DNA of 64,000 nt from Lewinellaceae bacterium. Lineage in GTDB: Bacteria > Bacteroidota > Bacteroidia > Chitinophagales > Saprospiraceae. Where the stretch lies: NCBI GenBank assembly GCA_016719605.1, contig JADJYW010000029.1, forward strand, positions 248,001-312,000, written 5' to 3'. Positions 25,893-35,010 of this stretch are shown here, piece after piece (the stretch's first letter is position 1; every line of letters begins with the position of its first letter). A program made the translations under genes and the position numbers. The notes beneath the pieces were generated by a model, which was given only the letters and a program-made list of their open reading frames with translations, did no database searches and was not told the DNA's origin.

Positions 25893-28800
25893 ATGAAAGA
25901 ATTCAAACCAACTTCCTGGTCTATTGATAACCGGACGAGCATTTTTATCATCACGGTGCTCATCACGCTCGCCGGCATCATGTCATACAATTCCCTGCCC
26001 AAAGAGCAGTTCCCTGATGTGGTTGTGCCCACCATTTTCGTCTCTACGGTCTATCCCGGCGCATCGCCGACCGACATGGAGCAACTCGTCACCAAGCCCA
26101 TCGAGAAACAACTCAAGGGCATTGCCGGGGTGAAAAAAGTGACCTCCTCGTCGGTGCAGGATTTTTCCAGCATCATCGTCGAGTTCAATACCAACCTGAA
26201 CGTGGTGTTGTGTAAAGACAAGGTAAAGGACGCTGTGGATAAAGCCAAACGCGATCTGCCCAACGACCTGCTTGACGACCCGCAAATCACGGAATTCGAT
26301 ATCTCCGAAGTTCCGATTATGAACGTCAATATCTCGGGCGATTTCAGTTTGGACAAACTTAAGGACTACGCCGAAAAACTCAAGGGATCGCATTGAGGAA
26401 ATGCGGGAAATCACCCGCGTAGATTTGGTGGGCGCCCTGGACAAGGAAGTGCAAATCAACGTGGACAAGTATAAAATGTCTGCTGCGCAACTGACTTTCC
26501 GCGACATCGAGAACGCGGTCGCTTTCGAGAACATGACCATTTCTGCCGGCAACGTGGACATTGGCGGCATGACCCGCTCGATCTCCATTCGTGGCGATTT
26601 CAAGGATGTAGAGCAAATCAAAAACATCATTGTAGCCTCCCAGTCCGGCGCTCAAATGTTTCTCAAAGATGTAGCCGAGGTGAAAATGGGCTACGAAGAA
26701 CAGGAAAGTTTCAGCCGCCTGAACGGCAAAAACGTCATCGCACTCAACGTCATCAAGCGCTCCGGCGAAAACCTCATCAACGCTTCCGACAAGATCAAGG
26801 AACTCGTGGACGAGATGAAAACCTCCGAGTTCCCGCCGAATCTCGATGTGGTCATCACCGGCGACCAAAGTAACGCCACGCGCGTCACGCTGCACGACCT
26901 CATCAACACCATCATCATCGGTTTTATCCTCGTCACCATCATCCTCATGTTTTTCATGGGAGGCACCAATGCTATTTTCGTAGCCATGTCGGTGCCCCTG
27001 TCCATGTGCATTGCGTTCATGCTGTTGCCGGCATTCGGTTTCACCCTGAACATGATCGTGCTTTTTGCTTTTTTGCTCGGACTGGGTATTGTGGTGGATG
27101 ATGCCATTGTGGTGATAGAAAACACGCACCGGGTGTACAATGACGAAAAATTAGACATCGTCACGGCTGCCAAAAAGGCCACATCGGAGGTTTTCCTGCC
27201 CGTGCTCTCCGGTACCGCCACTACCCTGGCGCCGTTTTTTCCGCTTGTATTTTGGGGGGGTATTTTCGGCAAGTTCATGCACTTCTTGCCGGTTACGATT
27301 ATCATCACGCTCACGGCCTCGCTGTTGGTAGCCTACATCATCAATCCGGTGTTTGCCGTGTGGTTTATGCGCCGTGATGGCGACGATTCGATAAAAACCG
27401 ACCCGAAAAAAGCCCGCCGCCGCACCATAGCCGGCTATGTGCTCTACGGGTTGGCACTTGTTTATTTTTATGCCAATAGTAACTGGTTTGCAGGTAACCT
27501 TCTGGTTGTTTTGGCGCTGCTCATCGTGCTGTACCGGTTTGTATTGCAGGGCTTGGTGGAGCGTTTTCAAACCAAAGCCTGGCCCGCTGTTCAGAACATT
27601 TATGCGCGTTTCCTCGATTTCGCCCTTGGGCGTCCATGGACAATGCTGGTGGGTATGTTTGTTTTGCTCATCGGTTCCTGCGGTATCACCGCTTCGCGGG
27701 AAGCCAACATCGTGCTCTTTCCCAAGGCCGACCCAAACTTTATCTACGTCTATCTGAATATGCCTGTCGGCACCGATGTAAACGTCACCGATTCGCTCAC
27801 CAAAGTCATGGAGCGCAAAGTGGTGGAAGTGCTCGGGGCGAACAATCCCATCGTGGAATCCGTCATTTCCAATGTGGCACTGAATGCTTCGGAGGATCAA
27901 TTCGACCGTTCGGCTACTTCCAACAAGGGCAAGGTCGGTGTGGCGTTTGTTGAGTACGGCAAACGCAACGGCGTGAGCACCAAGGCATACATGGACGAAA
28001 TTCGGGAGGCCACCCACGGTATTATTCCAGGCGCCGAAATCACGGTGGATCAGGAATCGGGGGGGCCGCCGACACCGAAACCAATTTCTGTGGAAATCCG
28101 CGGCGACGACTTCGCCCAGCTCAGCAAGGTATCTATGGCGGTGAAACGCTACTTAGATTCCCTGGCGATCCCCGGTGTGGAAGAATTGCGCAGCGACCTC
28201 ATTGTGTCCAAGCCCGAAATCAACATACAGATTGACCGCGAGCGCGCCAACCGCGAAGGCATCAGCACGGCCCAGATCGGCACCGAGTTCCGCACGGCTA
28301 TCCTCGGCAAAGAAGCCAGCAAATTCCGCGACGGCGAGGATGAACTGCCCATCAACATCCGCCTGCAAAAGACCAGCGCGAGAATATCAATTCCGTGGAA
28401 AACCTCAACATTACGTTCCGCGATATGAACATGGGCGGTGTGTTGCGCTCTGTCCCCATGTCCGCTCTGGCAGATGTGGCCTACCGGAATACGTTTGCCG
28501 GCATCCGCCGCATGGATCAGCAGCGAATGGTGACGCTTTCGTCCAACATTACCGCCGAGTACCAACCCAAACAAACTCAGGTGGTGAATGCCGTGAAAGC
28601 TGCCCTGCTTGCCTTGCCCAGTACGATGGGGTCACGGTCAGTTTTGCCGGCGAAGACGCCGAAATGATGGATGCCATGAGTTTTCTGGGCAACTCGCTCA
28701 TTATCTCGCTGTTCATTATCCTGCTCATTCTCGTCACGCAGTTCAACTCGTTTGGCAAAGCCCTCATCATCATGACCGAGGTAGCCTTTTCCATCATTGG

Positions 28801-29245
28801 TGTGCTGCTCGGCATGGCCATTTTTAATATGGATTTTTCCGTGATCATGATGGGCGTGGGTATCGTTGCTCTCGCTGGTATTGTGGTGCGAAACGGTATT
28901 CTGATGGTCGAGTTTACCGACCATTTGCGCGCCGGAGGAACACCCGTGCGCGAGGCCATCATCGAAGCGGGTCGTATCCGGATGACCCCGGTGCTGCTCA
29001 CCGCCACGGCTACTATCCTCGGCCTTGTTCCGCTGGCGGTAGGTTTCAATATTGACTTCGAGAGCCTGCTGACGCATGGTGATCCCAAGATATTCTTCGG
29101 CGGTGACTCCGTTTCGTTCTGGGGGCCGTTGTCCTGGACAATTGTGTTCGGCCTGAGTTTCGCCACGTTTATCACACTGGTCATCCTGCCGGTCATGTAC
29201 CTCAAGGGTTGGCAGATGAAGCAGTGGTGGGACAAGAAGATGTAA
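25893..29245 (+). CDS. RND-family efflux inner-membrane transporter (three apparent frameshifts)
   Basis: Reads as one AcrB-like pump of about 1117 residues once three single-base breaks are repaired: one extra G in GGG at 26384-26386 (restoring KLKDRIEEMREI), one missing A near 28367-28370 (KDQRENINSVENL), and one missing C near 28617-28619 (LPQYDGVTVSFAGED). The N-terminal membrane segment is SIFIITVLITLAGIMSYNSL. Segments TM2-TM6 begin LINTIIIGFILVTIILMFFM, and the charged GIVVDDAIVVIENTHR carries the proton-relay aspartates. The second half ends with GIVALAGIVVRNGILMVEF and PVMYLKGWQM. All breaks lie in homopolymers, which points to sequencing error. It is driven by proton motive force and partners the adjacent adaptor and TolC-like channel. 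Confidence 0.9.
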
Positions 29246-29265
29246 GGATACGTTTGCCGAGGAAA

Positions 29266-29370
29266 GGAAGGGGGCAAAAGGGTAATGTGAGATTTTTGTT
29301 CAAATTCACTGCAGAAGCGGAGACACCGAGAGCATTGCTCCGCGTCTCCTTACCCTTTTGCCCCCCTTCC
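29266..29370. terminator. Long inverted repeat between convergent genes (bidirectional terminator candidate)
   Basis: GGAAGGGGGCAAAAGGGTAA at 29266-29285 pairs with its near-perfect complement at 29350-29370, with one extra C. A smaller inner hairpin (GCGGAGAC with GTCTCCGC-like arms) lies in the 64-base middle. It fills the whole gap between the converging RND pump and carbonic anhydrase genes. A shared terminator is the simplest reading; a small palindromic repeat element is the alternative. Confidence 0.55.
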
Positions 29371-29372
29371 GC

Positions 29373-30119
29373 CTACTCCTCAAAAAACCGGATGGCACGC
29401 TCCTGCAGCGGCCGCAGCGGACGGGAGTTTTCGTGCATGACCGTCTCGAAATGATGGATTTGTTCCGAGGACGCTTCCACTGGTTGTGCCAGTACATACC
29501 AAATGACGTTTTGGGTACAGGGCGGCGTGGTGAGTGAGCCCGGATAGGTGTAATAACTCCGGTTGGTCGGCAGCACGTCTGCGGGATTGTATTGTTCAGA
29601 TGACTCGTAGTGTGGACTGCTGCTCGTAGGCAGATGATCCATGAATGCACTCAGGAACGCATTTTCTGCCCCTTCTTCAAACAATACCCCCACAACCACC
29701 CGATTTCCCGTAGCAACATGCTGATGCACCAAATGTAATTCCAGGGGGGCATGGACGCCCTCTATGGCGTGCTCGCTGTGCGTGTGGAAATGGAACTGGA
29801 GCAACTTGTACGACGCTCCGTTCAGGTTGAGTGTGCTGTTGCCTTTTTCCGTATCAAACTCGATCGTGTGCCCGTTGAACACGATATCGGTTTCAAGGTC
29901 GGTGTATTGGAGGGCAAGGGCCTTCAGCGACGCGTCGAACAACGCGCCCGTAAGATTCACAGGAGACTGGAAAATACCATTGCAATCAGCATAGTCGTCG
30001 CAGAGCGACATCCAGTGGTCAGGGCCGGTCACGCCTTCGTACTCCCATTTTTCGCACACGTCGTCCACCGGTTCGTCGTCTTTGCAGGAAAATACAAACA
30101 GGAGGAGGAAGGCCAGCAT
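29373..30119 (-). CDS. Alpha-type carbonic anhydrase, probable lipoprotein
   Basis: Catalyses CO2 hydration in the periplasm or at the cell surface. The alpha-CA landmarks are CNGIFQSPVNL, the zinc-ligand region LLQFHFHTHSEHAIEGV followed by LELHLVHQH, and SLTTPPCTQNVIWYVLAQPV near the C-terminus. The N-terminus has a hydrophobic stretch ending VFSCKDDE, a lipobox. The ATG at 30119 gives a very short signal (MLAFLLLFVFSC) without basic residues. The in-frame ATG at 30212 gives a longer, odd leader. A small error in the leader is possible. No functional partner is adjacent. Confidence 0.88.
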   Translation of the reverse strand: MLAFLLLFVFSCKDDEPVDDVCEKWEYEGVTGPDHWMSLCDDYADCNGIFQSPVNLTGALFDASLKALALQYTDLETDIVFNGHTIEFDTEKGNSTLNLNGASYKLLQFHFHTHSEHAIEGVHAPLELHLVHQHVATGNRVVVGVLFEEGAENAFLSAFMDHLPTSSSPHYESSEQYNPADVLPTNRSYYTYPGSLTTPPCTQNVIWYVLAQPVEASSEQIHHFETVMHENSRPLRPLQERAIRFFEE

Positions 30120-30277
30120 GGCCAGGCGCCAGATGGCGGCGGGTTGGGTATTTTGAATGTTGTCATAGAGATGATAAGTTGATAGGTGAGAACAGAGCAA
30201 AAGTGCGCTCACCCCAAGTGACCATTTCCGTCAACTTTGTAGCATTTTCCATCAAAGTGCGTGAGCAAGGAACACCA

Positions 30278-33273
30278 TCACTTCCCCACTACCTCCGACG
30301 GCAGCTTCCCGAACCGCTGCCGGAAAGCTCGCGAAAAGGAACGGGCATCGTCGTAGCCTACCCGGGAGGCTACTTGCGCGACGGAATCGAAGACGCGGTT
30401 TTCCAGCAGGCGACGGGCTTCGATCAGGCGCACTTCCAACAGGTATTGTATCGGCGGCAAGCCCGTGAGGCGCTTCAACTGCCGCAGCAGCGTGGACTCG
30501 CTCATAGCGAATACGCGGGCCAAATCGGCAATGCTCAGAATATCGCTGGAAAGATGCTGCCGGACGTACTCCTCAAAAGTTTCGAGCCATTGCTGGTCGG
30601 GCTGCGGCAAGGATGGGTTGGCGGCCGATGGCTCGACGGCAATAGCAGCTGCGGCTTGTCTGTTCGCGGCGTTGCGCAGCAGGTTTTCGATGCGGGCAAG
30701 CAGTTCCTCCTCGTCGAAAGGCTTGAGCAGGTAGTCGTCCACGCCGATGCGCAGCGCTTTCAGTTTGTCCTGCGCTTCCGCCCGCGCGGTGAGCATGACG
30801 ACCGGAATATGCCGGGTAGCCTCGTTGGATTTGAGTTGTTCGAGCAGCCGGTAGCCATCCATAACCGGCATCATGAGGTCGGAGAGGATCAACCCCACCC
30901 CCGGCCCCGACCCTAATGGGAGGGGAGCCGTAGAGGATACCGTGGTGTTTGCCGCGTCTCCCTTTCTGGTTTGGGAGGGCCAGGGAGGAGCCGAGCGCGG
31001 AGGGTACTGCACCGGATCAACTTCCGGTTTTCCCGGTTTCCCCCTAAAACGTCCAAAGCCGCCTGCCCGTGGTCGGCGGTGACGACGTGGTATTTTTCCT
31101 GCAAAATGGTCCGGATAGAATCCTGGAGGTCGAGATTATCCTCCACGACAAGAATGGTAGGTTTGGCTCCGGTGGAGATTTCCGACGGGACAGGTGTGGT
31201 GTGGCCGGCGCCGGCGGTTGGAAGAACGTAATGATTCGCGTGATCGGGTTCCGCAAGCGCTTCGGTTTCCGACCGGGCAACCGGGAATGCCACCCGGAGA
31301 ACAGAACCTTTGCCAAGTATACTTTCCACCTCGATGGTTCCGCCAAACAGTTGCGCGTAGTCGTGGCAAAGCGCCAGCCCGATGCCGGTGCCGCCCTCGG
31401 CGGGCTTATCGGGGCGAGTGGTCTGAAAGTAGCGATCGAACAAGTGCGGCAGGTCGTCGGGGTGGATGCCCGGGCCGGTATCGGCTACGCGCAGGTGCAG
31501 CATACCGGCTTCGACCGATACGGCTGTCTCGATACGGCCACCGTTCGGGGTGAATTTGAAGGCATTGGCGAGCAGGTTGAACAGGATTTGGCGGAATTTT
31601 TCCTGATCGAGCAACACTGCAGGTGTGTTTTGCGGCGGCAATTCAACGGAGAAGTCAATTTGCTTGCGTTCGGCCAACGACTCAAATTGGGCGCAATAGG
31701 TGCGGACGAAAGCCGACAACCCGGTAGGTTTAGGGTGCAACACCAGATGCCCTTGCTCCAGTTTGCGCAGGTCGAGGATGTCGTTGACGAGTTGTTCCAG
31801 TTGCTTACCACTTTGCCCGGCCATTTGCAGCAGGCGCACTTGTTTGTCGGTCAGTTGGCCATCTTTCAGCAGGGTATGGATGGGGCCGAGCAGCAGGGTG
31901 AGCGGGGTGCGCAGTTCGTGGGAGACGTTGGCAAAGAAGCGGGATTTGGCGGTGTCGAGGGATTTCAGTTGTTCGGCTTGTTGCTGGATGAGGGTGTTTT
32001 GGACGGCTAATGCCCGTTTGTCCTGCCGTTGTTTTTGATACCCGAAGAAAAGGCCTATAGCCAAAAGCAAGATCAATATAAAGATGACCAGCGTGTAGCG
32101 GAGTTGGGTGTTTTTCAGGCTCAATTTCAGGTTCTGCTCTCTCTTATCGGCTTCCAGTTGATCTTTTTCCTGTTGGAGGTAATAGTTTTTTAAATTAAAA
32201 CCGGCACTTCTTTCTTCGAATGCTTCTTTATGGAAATACTGTTTTTTAGTGTACGCCAGCGCCTCTTCAAAGCGCCCTTCCTGCTCAGCGATGTAGGCCT
32301 TCCATTCAAATGTACCGACTAATAAGTCGTCTATTTTTTGTTGTATCGCCCTGTTATGTGCCCGTTCCAGATAGGATTTTGCCAGTTTCCTGTTGCCCCT
32401 ATCCCACTCCAATTCGGTCAAGGCGTCCAGAATGTGGACTTCGATCCACGGTTGGGTGCCGTCTTCAGTTAATTTCAAGGCTTTTTGATAATTGATCTCC
32501 GCCTCAACAATGTCTTTTTTAATCATGGCCAGCTTGGCTCGCCCTCGTGCAGCCGTTATCAATTTACCTAAAACAGCAGGCCGGATTGGATGGGCCACCG
32601 GCATTTTTCGATCACAGCGATGTGTTTGTAAGCCTCTTCGTAGCGCCCGGCATCTATTTTCAAACGCAGCATTCGGGCATTCAGGTGGTAAATAGCCAAG
32701 GAATCACCCTTCCCTTCCGCTTCTGCCAGAAGCACGTCCATATCGGCCAGCACATCGCCCAATTTCCGGTCTTTTACACTTAGCTCCAGTTTGCTCATCC
32801 GCGCCTCCACTTGGGGGAAATAATGGCCTGATTGGTCAAACAGGGCGAGCGCCTTGTCAATATACACGGTGGCCAACCGGTTCATCCCCAGGGCACTGTA
32901 GTATCGGCTCAGATTCATATTCGATCCGCCCTCTTCTTTCAGGTCTTTTTGCATTCGGGCCACCTGCACCATTTCCTTGCATACGTCAATCGCTGCTGGA
33001 AGATTGAACTGCTGCTCCAAGCGGATCATGATGTTGTAGTAGTTCCGGCGAAGGCAGTCGAGGTCCTGACCGCAGTGGCCGCGAACCAATGTAAGTATAA
33101 ATTGAACGGCTATCGGGCGGTTGGCGTTCCAATTGGGCTTCGATACGAGACCAAAGCGTATCCCCGGCATCACCAGAGCGGGAATTCTGGGCGCCAAGGC
33201 CGCCCGCACCTGGAAGCGTGCATAAAATGGTTGTAGCAAACGCCACAATGCCCTGATAAATAATTCTTGTCAC
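30278..33273 (-). CDS. Hybrid two-component regulator: TPR sensor, histidine kinase, receiver, AraC (frameshifts; translated repeat in receiver)
   Basis: When repaired the gene encodes about 998 residues: signal peptide (MTRIIYQGIVAFATTILCTL), periplasmic TPR repeats, a membrane segment (YTLVIFILILLLAIGLFFGY), HisKA with the phospho-histidine in FFANVSHELRTPLTLLLGP, HATPase (NAFKFTPNGG, DTGPGIHPDD, GGTGIGLAL), a receiver domain (ILVVEDN, LSDLMMPVMDG with the acceptor aspartate, LLKPFDEEEL) and an AraC helix-turn-helix (SESTLLRQLKRLTGLPPIQY). Three single-base breaks interrupt it, near 33105, 32604-32608 (T-run on plus strand) and 31040-31044 (C-run). About 50 residues of proline-rich sequence, translated from a palindromic repeat, sit between receiver strand 2/helix 2 and the acceptor strand. 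The signal it senses is unknown. Confidence 0.85.
30893..31002. repeat. Imperfect palindromic repeat inside the receiver domain
   Basis: Plus strand: CCCCCGGCCCCGACCC...GGGAGGGGAGCCG at about 30897-30931 faces CTCCCTTTCTGGTTTGGGAG followed by GGCCAGGGAGGAG at about 30958-30993 with a ~27-base spacer. The arms are diverged complements of one another. The architecture (two arms, each itself partly palindromic, around a short spacer) matches the perfect element at 48723-48823 in ileS, so I treat them as one family. Confidence 0.7.
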
Positions 33274-33438
33274 GGTGGGTCCGATGCTGCTTCAAAAAAT
33301 GGCAAACCGCTGCGAAATTGTGGAGACAAAGAACCGAAAAATTTATCGGCGGGCATCTAAAAGGAATCCCGGGATACTCGCACCCGGTTTTTAAAAAAAA
33401 CACCTGTTCAAGTTTTGTTATTTCTCCAAGTGGACGCC

Positions 33439-33446
33439 TATCTTTG
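33439..33446 (+). promoter_or_regulatory. Candidate promoter for the tRNA genes
   Basis: TATCTTTG matches the -7 consensus TAnnTTTG. A TTG lies 21 bases upstream at 33415-33417, near the optimum. The first tRNA starts 75 bases further on. Confidence 0.5.
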
Positions 33447-33521
33447 CCGCCGCTTTTAACGAAAAGCCGCTCGGAGAGAAGTTCTGGTACAAAAATTGCC
33501 TTCTTCCGTGCAAGTACAACA

Positions 33522-33593
33522 GCCGGATTAGACCAGCGGTAGAGCAGCCGATTCGTAATCAGCAGGTCGAGGGTTCAAATCCCTTGTCCGGCT
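33522..33593 (+). tRNA. tRNA-Thr (anticodon CGT)
   Basis: The acceptor stem GCCGGAT pairs with GTCCGGC. The anticodon loop TTCGTAA gives anticodon CGT, threonine. The T-arm AGGG-TTCAAAT-CCCT is perfect and no CCA is encoded. The D-stem is poor (GACC against GAGC, two mismatches) and the anticodon stem has one C/A mismatch. It could therefore be a weakened copy or contain base errors. Confidence 0.85.
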
Positions 33594-33602
33594 CAGGCAG
33601 GT

Positions 33603-33671
33603 TTGAGTTTAGAGTTTGGGTTTTGAGTTGCACAGGTCAACTCCAAACTCTAAACCCAAAACTCAAAACTG
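33603..33671. repeat. Inverted heptamer arrays between tRNA genes
   Basis: The spacer between the tRNAs holds GAGTTTA/GAGTTTG/GTTTTGA units, then a 7-base centre, then the complementary AACTCCA/AACTCTA/AAACCCAAAACTC units. The two halves can fold into a long hairpin. The unit is the same CAAAACT/C heptamer as at 12912-12955. Confidence 0.8.
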
Positions 33672-33678
33672 TCAAGTG

Positions 33679-33755
33679 CGGGATGTAGCGCAGCCCGATA
33701 GCGCGCGTCGTTCGGGACGACGAGGTCCCAGGTTCGAATCCTGGTATCCCGACCA
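33679..33755 (+). tRNA. tRNA-Pro (anticodon CGG)
   Basis: All stems are sound: acceptor CGGGATG with TATCCCG, D-arm GCGC-AGCCCGATA-GCGC, anticodon stem CGTCG/CGACG around TTCGGGA (anticodon CGG), and T-arm CCAGG-TTCGAAT-CCTGG. Discriminator A at 33752 is followed by an encoded CCA. A terminator begins two bases later. Confidence 0.95.
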
Positions 33756-33756
33756 A

Positions 33757-33793
33757 AAGCAACCATTCGATTTTCGGGTGGTTGCTTTTTTTT
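33757..33793 (+). terminator. Rho-independent terminator of the tRNA unit
   Basis: AAGCAACCA and TGGTTGCTT form a perfect 9-bp stem around a 13-base loop. The run of eight Ts at 33786-33793 overlaps the end of the stem. It directly follows tRNA-Pro. Confidence 0.9.
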
Positions 33794-33799
33794 GGCAGA

Positions 33800-34324
33800 T
33801 TAGCCATTTTTAAACCCGATCCGCGGGCGGTTCTGCCATGCGTTTGGCTCTTCGTCCTGCGGCGCCAATTGAGTAAGCGCCTCGTGGATGTCGGCTATTT
33901 CCAGATCATATTTGGCTTCCAGTTCGGCTATTTTTTGTGACAATTCGGCATAGGTACGGGCGTAGTTCCGCAAGGCGACGAAGGCTCGCATGATAGCAAT
34001 GTTCGTATAGACAGCCTTGGGGCTACGCAGTACCCCCGACAACATGGCTACACCTTGTTCGGTAAAACAATACGGTAAATAGATTTTGCTGCGGAATTTT
34101 TTGGAGGGGGTCACAAATTGTGACCCCCTTCCATCTCGTATTGAAAACCACTCCTCCGTGGTCAATTGAAACATAAAATCATCCGGAAACCGTTCGTGGT
34201 TGCGTTTGACAGTCTGGTTTAGCACTTTTGTTTCCACACCATACAGTTCCGCCAAATCAACATCCAGCAGCACCCGAACGCCGCGGATTTCGTGAATTTT
34301 CTGTTGAATGATTTGCAACTCCAT
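33800..34324 (-). CDS. ORF6N domain DNA-binding protein
   Basis: A protein of 174 residues. The N-terminal ORF6N domain is clear: IIQQKIHEIRGVRVLLDVDL, then AELYGVETKVLNQTVKRNHE, RFPDDFMFQLT, LPYCFTEQGVAMLSGVLRSP, and the closing AVYTNIAIMRAFVALR. A coiled-coil tail (YAELSQKIAELEAKYDLEIA) follows. The domain is related to phage KilA-N/antirepressor modules and is often carried on mobile DNA in Bacteroidota. Here it stands next to two tRNA genes, a usual integration site, although no integrase or attachment duplication is visible. Confidence 0.92.
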   Translation of the reverse strand: MELQIIQQKIHEIRGVRVLLDVDLAELYGVETKVLNQTVKRNHERFPDDFMFQLTTEEWFSIRDGRGSQFVTPSKKFRSKIYLPYCFTEQGVAMLSGVLRSPKAVYTNIAIMRAFVALRNYARTYAELSQKIAELEAKYDLEIADIHEALTQLAPQDEEPNAWQNRPRIGFKNG

Positions 34325-34426
34325 GAAGCCCGATTCAGTTGTACCTTGAGTACAAGCACAAGGTCCAACTACCGGCCTGTTCAGTAGTCAAATTCAACCC
34401 GACAACAACACATTTTTATAAATCAG

Positions 34427-34822
34427 ATGGAAATCAATATCCAGACTCCCGCCCTGCTTTTCCCGGCTATCTCCCTGCTGATGCTGGCCTACACCAACAA
34501 GTTTTTGGCCATAGCCAACCTGATCCGAAAACTCTATTCCGACTACGAGAAGAACCAGCACATCAGCCTCATTGCACAAATTTCCAACCTGCGCCGCCGG
34601 CTCATGCTCATCCGCTGGATGCAGGTAGGCGGTGTGGCAAGTATCCTCTGTTGCGTGGTCACGATGTTCCTCATTTACGAGGGCTTCCAGATGTGGGCCA
34701 AAATACTTTTTGCCCTGAGCCTGCTGCTCATGATCGCTTCGCTGGTCGTCAGCCTGGTCGAACTGTTCCTCTCCGCCGGCGCGCTACGCCTCCTCCTGCG
34801 CGATCTGGAGGAAAAAATGTGA
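34427..34822 (+). CDS. DUF2721 family membrane protein
   Basis: A protein of 131 residues: an N-terminal membrane segment (TPALLFPAISLLMLAYTNKF), a conserved basic amphipathic stretch (RLMLIRWMQVGGVASILCCV leading into the second segment), and a third segment (ILFALSLLLMIASLVVSLVE). This is the layout of DUF2721 proteins, inner-membrane proteins of unknown role. It stands alone. Upstream is the divergent ORF6N gene, downstream a converging metalloprotease with a long inverted repeat between. Confidence 0.85.
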   Translation: MEINIQTPALLFPAISLLMLAYTNKFLAIANLIRKLYSDYEKNQHISLIAQISNLRRRLMLIRWMQVGGVASILCCVVTMFLIYEGFQMWAKILFALSLLLMIASLVVSLVELFLSAGALRLLLRDLEEKM

Positions 34823-34844
34823 CCCCACTCCCTGTTTTCCCCCA

Positions 34845-35010
34845 CTCAGAGGCTATTTGAATTTTAGTTGCTGGGCTACGGCCGGCCAATTCTGCTGCTG
34901 TTTTCGTTAAAATTTTTGCCGTAGGCGCCTGGCTATGGCTGCAAATTTTGCCTCAACAACAACAAAATTGGCTCGCCCTCGCCTCAGCACTAAAACTCAA
35001 ATAGCCACTC
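34845..35010. repeat. MITE-like element with ~27-bp terminal inverted repeats
   Basis: AGAGGCTATTTGAATTTTAG (from about 34848) is mirrored by CTAAAACTCAAATAGCC ending about 35006, roughly 24 of 28 positions complementary. The ~105-base interior has further internal pairing (GGCCAATT with AATTGG, GCTACGGC with GCCGTAGG). It exactly fills the gap between two converging genes. A miniature transposon-like repeat or an unusually large terminator would both fit. Confidence 0.5.

Noticed and set aside
33800..34324. Prophage or integrative element at the tRNA pair because of the ORF6N gene.
   Set aside because: No integrase, no duplicated tRNA 3' end and no structural or conjugation genes nearby; ORF6N genes occur alone in many Bacteroidota.
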